Virus record (IMG/VR): IMGVR_UViG_3300042321_001619
Location: 1 to 36,179 of that record
DNA: 36,179 bases
Origin: a virus
Direction: 5' to 3' (one strand)
In this document: positions 20,258 through 27,168 of the stretch, piece by piece
Layout of the letters: every line of letters begins with the position of its first letter
Numbering within the stretch: position 1 is the first letter of the stretch
The notes under the pieces: generated by a model
The model's input: the letters and a program-made list of their open reading frames with translations, nothing else
Database searches by the model: none
Told to the model about the DNA's origin: nothing
Program-made: the position numbers and the translations under genes

Positions 20258-21135
20258 CAATCACGATCCGCGGCGATCAGTTCCTGGTGGATGGCAAGCC
20301 CCGCACCCTCGCCGGCAACCACACCTGGGACGTGGTGCAGCCCGTGGCAGGAAACCGCACCCCCATTGATCGCCTGACCGGGAACTTCACCCGGTTGTGG
20401 ACAGTGGAAACGCGGGCGTTCGTGAACTATCGGCCGCCGTTCGTTGGTGCTGAGCATGGCCTGATCCGCGTCAAGGGCGGGCCGTGGAAGCCGGACCTGT
20501 CACTGAATCCCCGGTTCTACCGCCGAATGGAGCGGGCCGTTGCTGCCGCCGATGAAAGGGACATGGTGACTGGGGTTGTGCTGTTCGAGGGCTCGATTCC
20601 TGATCTGTTCCCGAGGGCTTGGGAGTTCCACCCGTTCAGGGGGCATGGGCCGAAAGATCACCACAGCGTCCACACACAGGGGCCGTGGAACAAGTGCCAG
20701 AAGGCGCACGTGCGGCGGATGGTGAAGACGTTGGAGCCGTACTCGAATGTGATTTATGAGGTCGGAAACGAATTAACGAAACCCTCGACGGCCTGGTTTC
20801 AGCGGTGGGTTGTTGGCCTGGTGAAACGCCTCACCGACAAGCCCGTGGGCGTTTCCTATGCCCGTGGCGTGCACCCCTCCGGCGGCCAGCAGTGGATGCT
20901 CCGCACCGGTGCCGATTGGCTCGCCCCTGGCGGGCCTGCCCCGGTCGCCGGGTTCAAGGGGCCGCAGGTGCTCGACTCGGACCACTCGTGGGCGCTCAGG
21001 TCGAACGTGCCAGGCCTGCAGGCTGCAGCCAGGGCCGGCCGCCCCATCTGGCTGATGGACGGGTTCCGGGGCTCAATGCTGGCCAATATCGACAGCCTCG
21101 CACCTGACCGCGCTTTCATTTCTTCCCTGCTATGA
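20254..21135 (+). CDS. Clan GH-A-like glycoside hydrolase
   Basis: This 293-residue protein looks like a TIM-barrel glycosidase. It starts with a beta-sheet opening (IRGDQFLVDGKPRTLAGNHT) typical of GH-A enzymes. It also has VVLFEG and VIYEVGNELTKPS, where Asn172-Glu173 is the classical Asn-Glu acid/base pair at the end of beta-strand 4. The second carboxylate is unclear; Glu112 and Asp242/Asp244 do not obviously fit the strand-7 nucleophile. No signal peptide is seen. Its position inside the lysis cassette suggests degradation of envelope or sheath polysaccharide. The substrate cannot be read from sequence. Confidence 0.65.
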   Translation: MTITIRGDQFLVDGKPRTLAGNHTWDVVQPVAGNRTPIDRLTGNFTRLWTVETRAFVNYRPPFVGAEHGLIRVKGGPWKPDLSLNPRFYRRMERAVAAADERDMVTGVVLFEGSIPDLFPRAWEFHPFRGHGPKDHHSVHTQGPWNKCQKAHVRRMVKTLEPYSNVIYEVGNELTKPSTAWFQRWVVGLVKRLTDKPVGVSYARGVHPSGGQQWMLRTGADWLAPGGPAPVAGFKGPQVLDSDHSWALRSNVPGLQAAARAGRPIWLMDGFRGSMLANIDSLAPDRAFISSLL

Positions 21136-22412
21136 CCTACGCCACCTTTCGCGCAGCTGCTGAGCACGTCGCCCGCGCCGGCACCATCACCCCTCACCAG
21201 CTGGCCGCATGGGAGGCCGCATGGGAGGCCGCCAGCGATGAGCAGCGCCAGGAGTTCACCGAGTTGTGGCGGGCGCAGGGCAGCCCTGCAGCGCCGGTGC
21301 CGGCGGCTGAGCTGGTGACGATGGCCCAGGCCACGGCGGTGTTCACCAGATCGCCCAGCGCGTCGCAGCTGGCGGATCTCAACTCCTGCCTGCGGAGGTT
21401 CAGCATCAACACCCCGGCGAGGATCCGGCACTTCCTGGCCCAGGTGGGGCACGAATCCGGCGGCCTGCGGTGGATGCTGGAGCTCGCCAGCGGCGACGCC
21501 TACGAAGGCCGGCAGGACCTGGGGAACACCCGCACCGGTGACGGTCGCCGGTTTAAGGGCGCCGGGGCGATCCAGCTCACGGGCCGCTACAACTACCAGC
21601 GCTTCGCCGACTACATCAAAGACCCAGACGTGATGGACGGGGCGGCCTACGTGTCGGCCCGCTACCCCTTCACCTCCGCCGGATTTTGGTGGCACCTGAA
21701 TGCGATCAATGCGTTCGTGGATCAGGGCGCCAGCTGCCGGCAGGTCTCGGCGAAGGTGAACGGCAGGGATCCGGCCAACGGCCTGGCGGATCGGGAGACC
21801 TACTTCGCTCGGGCAGTGGCGGCGATCTCGCTGGCTGGGCGGCCGGCGGTGGAGCTGCAGCAGAGCACCGGCTACGGCAACCCGCTGCAGGTGCCCTGGT
21901 ATTCGCAGATGGACAGCGCCGACCGGGCCCAAGCGGCGCGGATGTGTTTCAGCTCCAGCTGCGCCATGCTGCTGCAGTACCTCAAGCCTGGAACCCTCGC
22001 CGGCCCGAACGGCGACGACCAGTACCTCAAGCGGGTGCTCAGCTATGGCGACACCACTGACCCAACCGCGCAGATCAGGGCGCTTAGCAGCTACGGCATC
22101 CGGGCACGATTCATCAAAACCGCCAGCTGGCGCACGATTGAGGATCAGATCGCTGCCGGCATCCCCGTGCCCTGCGGGTTCCTGCACCGTGGCCCCGTCA
22201 CCGCACCATCAGGCGGCGGCCACTGGCTGATCGTGGTAGGCCACACCCCAGATCACCTCGTCGTGCATGATCCCTTCGGCGAGGCTGACATGGTGAATGG
22301 CGCCACGTTGGGAGGTGTGGCACGGTTCGCCAGATACAGCCGGCGGAATTTTGGGCTCCGGTGGATGGTCGAGGGTGCGAACACGGGCTGGGCGATCATT
22401 GCTGAGCGGTAG
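21132..22412 (+). CDS. Endolysin with GH19-like and C39-like peptidase domains
   Basis: This 426-residue protein joins two wall-active modules. Residues about 60-235 are GH19/lysozyme-like: FLAQVGHESGGLRWM carries the likely catalytic Glu108, and FKGAGAIQLTGRYNYQRFAD is the family hallmark. Residues about 250-400 resemble a C39-type cysteine peptidase: Cys272 in MCFSSSCAMLLQYL, His364 in GGHWLIVVGH and Asp380 in VHDPFGE form a plausible triad. N-terminal residues 25-35 carry a small AAWEAAWEA repeat. It follows the GH-A-like gene with a 4-base overlap. It likely cleaves peptidoglycan glycan and possibly its peptides. Confidence 0.85.
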   Translation: MTYATFRAAAEHVARAGTITPHQLAAWEAAWEAASDEQRQEFTELWRAQGSPAAPVPAAELVTMAQATAVFTRSPSASQLADLNSCLRRFSINTPARIRHFLAQVGHESGGLRWMLELASGDAYEGRQDLGNTRTGDGRRFKGAGAIQLTGRYNYQRFADYIKDPDVMDGAAYVSARYPFTSAGFWWHLNAINAFVDQGASCRQVSAKVNGRDPANGLADRETYFARAVAAISLAGRPAVELQQSTGYGNPLQVPWYSQMDSADRAQAARMCFSSSCAMLLQYLKPGTLAGPNGDDQYLKRVLSYGDTTDPTAQIRALSSYGIRARFIKTASWRTIEDQIAAGIPVPCGFLHRGPVTAPSGGGHWLIVVGHTPDHLVVHDPFGEADMVNGATLGGVARFARYSRRNFGLRWMVEGANTGWAIIAER

Positions 22413-22449
22413 CACTCCGCACACTGAAGGTATCAACAGCGCCTGACCT

Positions 22450-23304
22450 GTGACGATCACCGCCACCAGGCTCTCACCGCAGCTGCTGGAGATACGGATT
22501 CCCTATGTGGCGATGGACAATTCAGCCACATTCCTTCTGGCCTCAGATATTCACCTTGACAATCCAAAGTGCGACCGGGCGCTGTTCGCCAAGCACCTCA
22601 ACGAAATGCGCGACCGGAACGGCCATGCGCTGTTCTTTGGCGATGTGCTGTGCCTGATGCAGGGCAAGAAAGATCGGCGCGGCGGCAAGGGCGACATTCG
22701 GCCGGAGCACTTGGGCGGCAACTACTTCGATCTGGTGTTCGAGGAATCAGCGCAGTGGCTGAAACCTTGGCAGGATCGAATCCTGATGATGGGCGACGGC
22801 AACCACGAAACGGCGATCGTTAACCACCAGGAAATCGACCCGCTGGAGAACGTGGTGCGGCTGATGCGCACGGCCGGCGCGCCGACTGAGCACATGGGCT
22901 ACCAAGGGTTTGTTCGGTTCGTGTTTCACAAGCCAGACGGCGGCAAAGTGCGGCGCTGCACGCTGTTCTGGCACCACGGCGCATGGGGCGGGATCGTGAC
23001 CAAGGGCACGATGGGCGGCGGCCGATATTCGCAGGTCGCTCCGGATGCCGACCTGGTGGTGAACGGCCACAACCACGAACGCACGATCGTGGCGCACCCC
23101 TGCTACCGGGTGGCGGAAAACGGCAAGGTGTGGGTTGAGCAGCGCTGGCACCTGCAGACCGGCACGTACAAGCACGAGTTCGGCGGCACCGGCGGCTGGG
23201 CGGTGGAGCGGATCGTGATGCCGAAATCTCTAGGTGGTGTCTGGCTGACCCTCAAGCCACGGCGCAGTGGTGGCGTTGAGATCGTGATGACACCCACCGC
23301 CTAA
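22450..23304 (+). CDS. Calcineurin-like metallophosphoesterase
   Basis: The 284-residue protein carries the metallophosphoesterase motifs in order: SDIHLDN (Asp33, His35), FFGDV (Asp65), MGDGNHE (115-120), HH at 175-176 and NGHNHE (206-209). These bind two metal ions and hydrolyse phosphomonoesters or diesters; the substrate is unknown. The start is GTG at 22450 in the frame just after CCT. It follows the endolysin with a 37-base gap. Phage versions may act on nucleotides, phosphoproteins or nucleic acid ends. Confidence 0.85.
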   Translation: MTITATRLSPQLLEIRIPYVAMDNSATFLLASDIHLDNPKCDRALFAKHLNEMRDRNGHALFFGDVLCLMQGKKDRRGGKGDIRPEHLGGNYFDLVFEESAQWLKPWQDRILMMGDGNHETAIVNHQEIDPLENVVRLMRTAGAPTEHMGYQGFVRFVFHKPDGGKVRRCTLFWHHGAWGGIVTKGTMGGGRYSQVAPDADLVVNGHNHERTIVAHPCYRVAENGKVWVEQRWHLQTGTYKHEFGGTGGWAVERIVMPKSLGGVWLTLKPRRSGGVEIVMTPTA

Positions 23305-23498
23305 GGCGTCGGAATCCCCCGGCTGGCGCACATCATCTCCAGCATGCCCATAGCCCGCTGACCGCAGTAACAGCGCACCTCAGTACCCAGGCCCACCACA
23401 ACCCAGCAGGCACCGCCGCGGGCGTCGCGTTCAACGGTGATGTAGGGCGGGGCCTGCACAGGTGGCTGCACAGACTGAGGGAGCTGCTGCGCGGACAT
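23301..23498 (-). CDS. Small Cys-containing protein (weakly supported)
   Basis: A 65-residue minus-strand ORF starts MSAQQLPQSVQPPVQAPPYI, continues TVERDARGGACWVVV and has CYCGQ near the end. Its sequence is protein-like and it abuts the phosphoesterase gene tail to tail (4-base overlap). However, a + strand repeat and the putative start region of the next + gene are close by. No domain is recognised. Confidence 0.45.
   Translation of the reverse strand: MSAQQLPQSVQPPVQAPPYITVERDARGGACWVVVGLGTEVRCYCGQRAMGMLEMMCASRGIPTP
23469..23483 (+). repeat. 15-bp repeat CACAGACTGAGGGAG (copy 2)
   Basis: Exact match to 19361-19375. It lies 56 bases before the ATG at 23539. The two copies may be promoter or RNA-processing elements, but copy 2 also lies inside the minus-strand ORF at 23301-23498. 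Confidence 0.5.
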
Positions 23499-23538
23499 GC
23501 TGGGCCTGAATCTCACCCTCAGCCTGTCGAGGGAGGCG

Positions 23539-23763
23539 ATGATGACTCACCAGCGGCAGCGGGCAGCACGCCTGAGCCGTGACGAGCTGGCGCAGTGGTG
23601 CGACGAGCTGATCCAGGTCGCGCACAAACAGGAGCACCGGATCATGGAGCTGCAGAAGAAGGCCGCCGATCTGATGATTGAGCTGGAGCTGAAAGACGCG
23701 CCGGTGTTCGGTGCGGTGAGCGATGAGCAGTACCAATGGGCGAAGGAGCTGGGGCTGACCTGA
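23539..23763 (+). CDS. Small helical coiled-coil protein
   Basis: This 74-residue ORF begins MMTHQRQRAARLSRDELAQW after a good ribosome site (GGGAGG, 23531-23536). Two adjacent ATGs exist (23539 and 23542). The middle (QEHRIMELQKKAADLMIELE) is a heptad-like helix. It ends 5 bases before the end of the convergent sigma gene. No family is recognised; it closes the late + strand transcription unit. Confidence 0.55.
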   Translation: MMTHQRQRAARLSRDELAQWCDELIQVAHKQEHRIMELQKKAADLMIELELKDAPVFGAVSDEQYQWAKELGLT

Positions 23764-23768
23764 GCGAC

Positions 23769-24764
23769 TTAGGCAACCGCCAGGGTGAGCTGCACCCCCA
23801 CCCGCACCCTCTGCCGCCGGCAGCGCTTCACCGCCAGAACCGGCACCCTGGCCACCGCCACCAACACCAGCTGAACCGACTGCGACGCCAGCGCCGCCTG
23901 CAGCCGCTCCAGCCGCACCTCCAGCGCCCGTGTCGAAAGCCCCTCCTGCTGGGCCAGCTCAGGCCGCGGCACCTCCACCCCGTCGAGACCCCAGGCCAGT
24001 GACAACAACCTGCGATCCTGCGGCGCCAACCTGGCGATCAGGCCGCGCAGCTGCTCTGCCTGGCGCCAGCGTTCGCGCTGTTCTTCTTCATCCTCTGGTG
24101 ACAGGTCCCATGTGGCCACGGTGCTGCCGAGCTCGAGGCCGTCCTCAGTCACCACCTGGTCGAGCGACCCGACCGGCCGGCCGTTCTCAACCACCTGCTC
24201 CAGCACCTTCAGGCTGACGCCCAGCTCTGCGGCGATCTCTGCCTGCGTTGGCGTGCGGTTCAGCTCGCGCTCCAGCCGCCGCGTGATCGGGCCCAGCTTC
24301 GCCAGGTGCTGGCAGTGGCTGCCGGGTATGGCAATGGCGCGGCCGTGCTGGTCCACCCAGCGGTTGATGGCCTGGCGAATCCACCAATAGGCGTAGGTGG
24401 AAAACCGGTAGCCCTTCGCCGGATCGAACCGCTCAGCGGCGGTGATCAGGCCCATGTTCCCCGCCTGGGTCAGATCTTCGCGGTCAAAGGACTTGGTGAG
24501 CCGGTGGCAGCGCTTGCTGATGTAGGCGATCACCAGCCGCAGGTTCGCCGAGACGAACCGGTCCCGCGCCCGCATGCCCCGGCGCCTGATCCCTGGCGGG
24601 CACGGGTCGGGATGGGTCTGCCATCGCTGAATTGCGGTGCCGAGTTCGATCTCTTCGGCAGGGGTGAGCAGCGGGATCCGACCAATCGAATCGAGCCACC
24701 AGGATTGGTTGGAGCTGGCCGGCACCGGACGAATTTTGACGGATCTGCTCCATTGTAGGTGCAA
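23769..24764 (-). CDS. Phage-encoded sigma-70 family factor (cyanobacterial RpoD-like)
   Basis: This 331-residue protein would bind host RNA polymerase and redirect it to selected promoters. Region 1.2 spans about 30-55 (IGRIPLLTPAEEIELGTAIQ). Region 2 spans about 65-150, including NLRLVIAYISKRC, DREDLTQAGNMGLITAAERF and the -10-reading helix FSTYAYWWIRQAINRW. Region 3 spans about 151-205 (RELNRTPTQAEIAAELGVS). Region 4 spans about 237-282 with a divergent -35 helix (PELAQQEGLSTRALEVRLER). A 49-residue Arg/Val-rich tail follows. The start is TTG, supported by AGGA 7 bases upstream; GTG at 24725 is the alternative. Its divergent upstream region holds promoter element P1. Region 2 looks host-like while region 4.2 is more diverged. 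Confidence 0.9.
   Translation of the reverse strand: MHLQWSRSVKIRPVPASSNQSWWLDSIGRIPLLTPAEEIELGTAIQRWQTHPDPCPPGIRRRGMRARDRFVSANLRLVIAYISKRCHRLTKSFDREDLTQAGNMGLITAAERFDPAKGYRFSTYAYWWIRQAINRWVDQHGRAIAIPGSHCQHLAKLGPITRRLERELNRTPTQAEIAAELGVSLKVLEQVVENGRPVGSLDQVVTEDGLELGSTVATWDLSPEDEEEQRERWRQAEQLRGLIARLAPQDRRLLSLAWGLDGVEVPRPELAQQEGLSTRALEVRLERLQAALASQSVQLVLVAVARVPVLAVKRCRRQRVRVGVQLTLAVA
24752..24757 (-). promoter_or_regulatory. TACAAT -10-like hexamer at sigma gene start
   Basis: On the minus strand TACAAT reads just inside the TTG start of the sigma gene. It would drive the gene only if translation starts at the downstream GTG (24725). It is listed because it bears on start choice and adjoins P1. 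Confidence 0.25.
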
Positions 24765-24787
24765 AACCGGTTCCTAAGCGGTACGAT
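24758..24787 (+). promoter_or_regulatory. Phage promoter-like element P1
   Basis: This is the first of three 30-bp elements. It starts GGTGCAAAACCGG, followed after 11 bases by TACGAT. Across P1, P2 and P3, 20 of 30 positions are identical, including all of GGTGCA, AACCGG, CC at 16-17, and T-A at the start and A-T at the end of the hexamer. The ATG of the + operon lies 33 bases after the hexamer. The usual -35 TTGACA is absent at 17-18 bp spacing, so recognition by a phage factor is likely. Confidence 0.7.
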
Positions 24788-24819
24788 TTGCAGGTCTGCA
24801 CCGGCAGTACGCCACCCCC

Positions 24820-25122
24820 ATGCAAACCCTCACCCCCCTGGAGTGCGAAGCCGCACTCTCCGATCTGATCCTGCAGGCCGCCCGGGCGTCCCTGCCGGCC
24901 CACGTTGATCACTTGATCGAGCTGCCCATCGTCGGCGAGCGGAACCAGCCGCTCATGCCGCTGCTGGTGGGGTTGGTCGATGCAGCGAAAGTCACCGCCA
25001 GCGCCATCGCGGACAACGCCTGGGACTCGGGTCAGGCCGTGCCAAAGGATCTCGCCGCCGACCTGCTGGCGGACCTGCGGGAGTGCATGAAGTTCGTCGG
25101 GCAATCGACGGAGGCGTTCTAA
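24820..25122 (+). CDS. First protein of P1 operon, unknown function
   Basis: This 100-residue acidic, helical protein starts MQTLTPLECEAALSDLILQA and ends with a helix pair (AADLLADLRECMKFVGQSTE). It is the first gene after promoter P1 and opens a run of overlapping or closely spaced small genes to 27168. No motif is recognised. Being first in a phage-specific operon, divergent from the sigma gene, makes a regulatory or host-takeover role plausible. Confidence 0.65.
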   Translation: MQTLTPLECEAALSDLILQAARASLPAHVDHLIELPIVGERNQPLMPLLVGLVDAAKVTASAIADNAWDSGQAVPKDLAADLLADLRECMKFVGQSTEAF

Positions 25123-25125
25123 CGA

Positions 25126-25293
25126 ATGGCCTATTTCATCACCTACATCAAAGACAACGAACGCCATGATCTCGAATGGATTGCCGGCAACGGCTGGACC
25201 AAGGATTCAATCCGCCAATGCTTCAAGCTTCGCTACCCGCAGGCACAGATCGTCTCGCTGCACGAGCGCCCGTGCTCTTCCCTCTTCATCTGA
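25126..25293 (+). CDS. Small protein, 55 residues
   Basis: The ORF starts ATG 3 bases after the previous stop and reads MAYFITYIKDNERHDLEWIA, then GNGWTKDSIRQCFKLRYPQA. It looks like a compact alpha/beta protein of the small phage class with a 'W-x-x-G-x-W-T-x-x-S-I-x-x-x-F-x-x-R-Y-P' pattern. No function is known. It is below the usual ORF size cut-off but has tight spacing and a clean start. Confidence 0.6.
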   Translation: MAYFITYIKDNERHDLEWIAGNGWTKDSIRQCFKLRYPQAQIVSLHERPCSSLFI

Positions 25294-25309
25294 TCACCGC
25301 CTGGCTGCT

Positions 25310-25474
25310 GTGCTGCGGCAGGACCAGGCGCGGAGAACTGCAGCTGCTGCCGCGTCCGCTGCCCGTCGCCGAGCCGTGATCGCCCTGGTGCTGTGCCTGC
25401 TGGGCATGGTGGCGGCGGTGGTGGTGTTGGACCGGGAGGCGCGGATTCAGCAGGTGGAGGTGCGCCGTGGCTGA
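25310..25474 (+). CDS. Small single-TM protein
   Basis: A 54-residue ORF starting at GTG 25310 encodes an Arg/Ala-rich cytoplasmic start, one membrane segment at about 25-42 (AVIALVLCLLGMVAAVVV) and a short charged end. The stop overlaps the next start at 25467. Another frame of the same DNA (25272-25379, GTG start) encodes a 35-residue hydrophobic peptide, so either or both could be used. Function unknown. Confidence 0.5.
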   Translation: MLRQDQARRTAAAAASAARRRAVIALVLCLLGMVAAVVVLDREARIQQVEVRRG

Positions 25475-25835
25475 TCATCCTGTGAAGGTGCCGGCGGAGT
25501 TGTTCACAAAATGGCTAAACGAAGCGATGGAAAAGACATCACTCAATGCCAAGCCTGGGACGGCCACCGCAGTGATGGCCGACAGGGCTGCCCAGTGGGG
25601 CGCAGATCAGGAGCTGGAGGCGTGCTGTGAGTGGCTCAGATCGAAAGACATTCTTGAGCCCGCCATTGATGCCCTTCGCACCGCCCGCCGCCCCAAGCCG
25701 CCGACGCTGGCGGAACAGGCCAAGGCTGAATTGGACGATGCGGTTATGCGCGGCGACTGCATAACCACGACAGACGCGATGCCTTCTCTTCGCGCCGCCC
25801 TCGCCCGTCTCGCTGAACTGGAGGCCCAGCAATGA
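25467..25835 (+). CDS. Helical protein of P1 operon
   Basis: The 122-residue product begins at GTG 25467, overlapping the previous ORF by 8 bases. It is mostly helical, with AELFTKWLNEAMEKTS and a C-terminal LRAALARLAELEAQQ that could form a coiled coil. It belongs to the type of small accessory ORF common in cyanobacterial prophages. No domain can be assigned. ATGA overlap links it to the next gene. Confidence 0.65.
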   Translation: MADHPVKVPAELFTKWLNEAMEKTSLNAKPGTATAVMADRAAQWGADQELEACCEWLRSKDILEPAIDALRTARRPKPPTLAEQAKAELDDAVMRGDCITTTDAMPSLRAALARLAELEAQQ

Positions 25836-26092
25836 AACTCAGATTGCCCCCAACCCGCTACCGCGTGGTGCGGGATGACTTCGCTGGCTACGAAGCGCAG
25901 TTTCGCCCGTGGTGGTCGCTGGCATGGATGCAGTGCTGCAGCCGCAGTGGCGGCGCAGGCGCCAACACTAGCGACACCATTGCGGGTGCCCGCAAGGCAT
26001 GCGCTGATCATGCCAAGCGCCGGCGGAATCCCAATCCTGTCGGCCAAATCGTCGCCCGATTCTCTGTCTGTGAACTGGAGGCCAACCAATGA
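25832..26092 (+). CDS. Small basic protein of P1 operon
   Basis: This 86-residue ORF starts MKLRLPPTRYRVVRDDFAGY. It contains EAQFRPWWSLAWMQCC and a basic middle (AGARKACADHAKRRRNP), then a Val/Ala strand near the end. It overlaps the neighbours by ATGA on both sides. The sequence layout suggests a small single-domain protein; function is unknown. Confidence 0.65.
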   Translation: MKLRLPPTRYRVVRDDFAGYEAQFRPWWSLAWMQCCSRSGGAGANTSDTIAGARKACADHAKRRRNPNPVGQIVARFSVCELEANQ

Positions 26093-26322
26093 CCTTCACC
26101 CCCGACGACTCCCCCTGCCAGTCCACTGGCGAGGGCATCACCCGCACCGCTGCACCGGGGGCCATTTACTGGCCTGTGGAAATCACGTTCGCCTGCCGCC
26201 AGCCGATGCGCTGCACCATCCGCGCCGTGTCGAAACAACAGGCGCACCAGTTCGCCGAGCGCCGGCATCCAGACGCCAGCTCTATCACCATCCTCTCTCG
26301 GAGGTCCACGTCATGGCTCTAA
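26089..26322 (+). CDS. Small protein of P1 operon
   Basis: This 77-residue ORF begins MTFTPDDSPCQSTGEGITRT and contains CRQPMRCTIRAVSKQQAHQF followed by AERRHP. It overlaps the previous gene (ATGA) and the start of the next (26313). No domain is recognised; it could be a small beta-sheet protein. Confidence 0.6.
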   Translation: MTFTPDDSPCQSTGEGITRTAAPGAIYWPVEITFACRQPMRCTIRAVSKQQAHQFAERRHPDASSITILSRRSTSWL

Positions 26323-26525
26323 CCGCAACCCTCACCGCCAACCCCTGGCGATTCGCCACAGGTGACGAAGTGTTCATCGCTGGCCATCCACAATTCGCCG
26401 CCAAAGTCACCGCCGCATTCGGCCATGGCCGCTCAGGCTGGCCGCATTACGTGGTGGTCGATTACCAAGGCGCCGAGTGGACCGTGCCGCAACAGATGCT
26501 CTCCAAGATGCCGATCCTGCCGTAA
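26313..26525 (+). CDS. Small beta-rich protein of P1 operon
   Basis: This 70-residue ORF starts after a GGAGGT-like ribosome site (26300-26305): MALTATLTANPWRFATGDEV, then a run with alternating strands including HYVVVDYQGAEWTVPQQML. The pattern resembles a small SH3-like or KOW-like barrel, which is inference only. Its stop overlaps the next start (TAATG). Confidence 0.65.
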   Translation: MALTATLTANPWRFATGDEVFIAGHPQFAAKVTAAFGHGRSGWPHYVVVDYQGAEWTVPQQMLSKMPILP

Positions 26526-27004
26526 TGAAAGGCAAGGAATGCCCAGAGTGCGGCGAGATGGCGTTCTCGACCATCGCCAGCCGCATGATTGACGGTGAGC
26601 GCTACCGCCGCAAACAGTGCCGGGCCTGTCAGTACCGGGTGTCAGAGATCGGCGATCGGCTGCTGCCAGCACGGCGCAACACGCCCGGCGCCCGTCGCCC
26701 CGGGGCCAGGCGGTTCAGTGCTGAGCAGATCGCCGAAATGGTCGCGCTCAAAGGCACCACCACCCTGCGGGCGATTGGCCAGCAGTTCGGCTGCAGCGGT
26801 GAGTCGGTGCGGCAGATTTTCGCTGGCATGCTCTACCGCGACCTGCTGCCCGAGAACTACCGGCCAGCACCAGGGCCTGGCGATCCGTCGTGTGAGCACT
26901 GCCGGGAGTGGAGGGGCGAGACCTGCAGCTTGGGATTCCCTGATCCGATCGAGGAAGGCCCCGGGTTTGCTCGGGACTGCAATCTGTACGTAAAGGAGGG
27001 GTGA
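26525..27004 (+). CDS. Zinc-ribbon and HTH putative DNA-binding protein
   Basis: The 159-residue product starts with a zinc ribbon like the NrdR N-terminus: Cys6, Cys9, Cys32, Cys35 in CPEC and CRAC. Residues about 62-95 form a helix-turn-helix (FSAEQIAEMVALKGTTTLRA, then IGQQFGCSGESVRQIFAG). The C-terminal part has a second Cys cluster (CEHCREWRGETC and a final Cys) that may bind another zinc. It is probably a phage regulator expressed from the P1 operon, possibly an early or middle switch. It begins at TAATG with the previous gene. Confidence 0.75.
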   Translation: MKGKECPECGEMAFSTIASRMIDGERYRRKQCRACQYRVSEIGDRLLPARRNTPGARRPGARRFSAEQIAEMVALKGTTTLRAIGQQFGCSGESVRQIFAGMLYRDLLPENYRPAPGPGDPSCEHCREWRGETCSLGFPDPIEEGPGFARDCNLYVKEG

Positions 27005-27168
27005 TGGTGCGGTTGTGCAGCCCCCCGAAGACAGTGCGTGAAGCGCTGCTCTCAATGCTCAAGAGCTACGAGAAAGAGGTTCGATCGGGTCGCCACGTTC
27101 CCCCACCGTTACCGATCGAAGAACGGCCTGCATCACAGTTCGCTGATCCTGTGGCGAGCCGGACGTGA
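27004..27168 (+). CDS. Small ORF at end of P1 operon, overlaps integrase 3' end
   Basis: This 54-residue ORF starts ATG inside the previous stop (TGATG) and encodes MVRLCSPPKTVREALLSMLK, then a basic stretch. It overlaps the convergent recombinase by about 110 bases. The start coupling supports it, but the long antisense overlap lowers confidence. No domain seen. Confidence 0.4.
   Translation: MVRLCSPPKTVREALLSMLKSYEKEVRSGRHVPPPLPIEERPASQFADPVASRT

Noticed and set aside
20856-22187. Minus-strand ORF of about 443 codons opposite glycosidase and endolysin
   Set aside because: Shadow of two well-supported enzymes with catalytic motifs on the plus strand.
24484-25167. Minus-strand ORF of about 227 codons running into the sigma gene
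   Set aside because: Out of frame with the sigma protein, overlaps the P1 operon antisense and has no protein-like domain.
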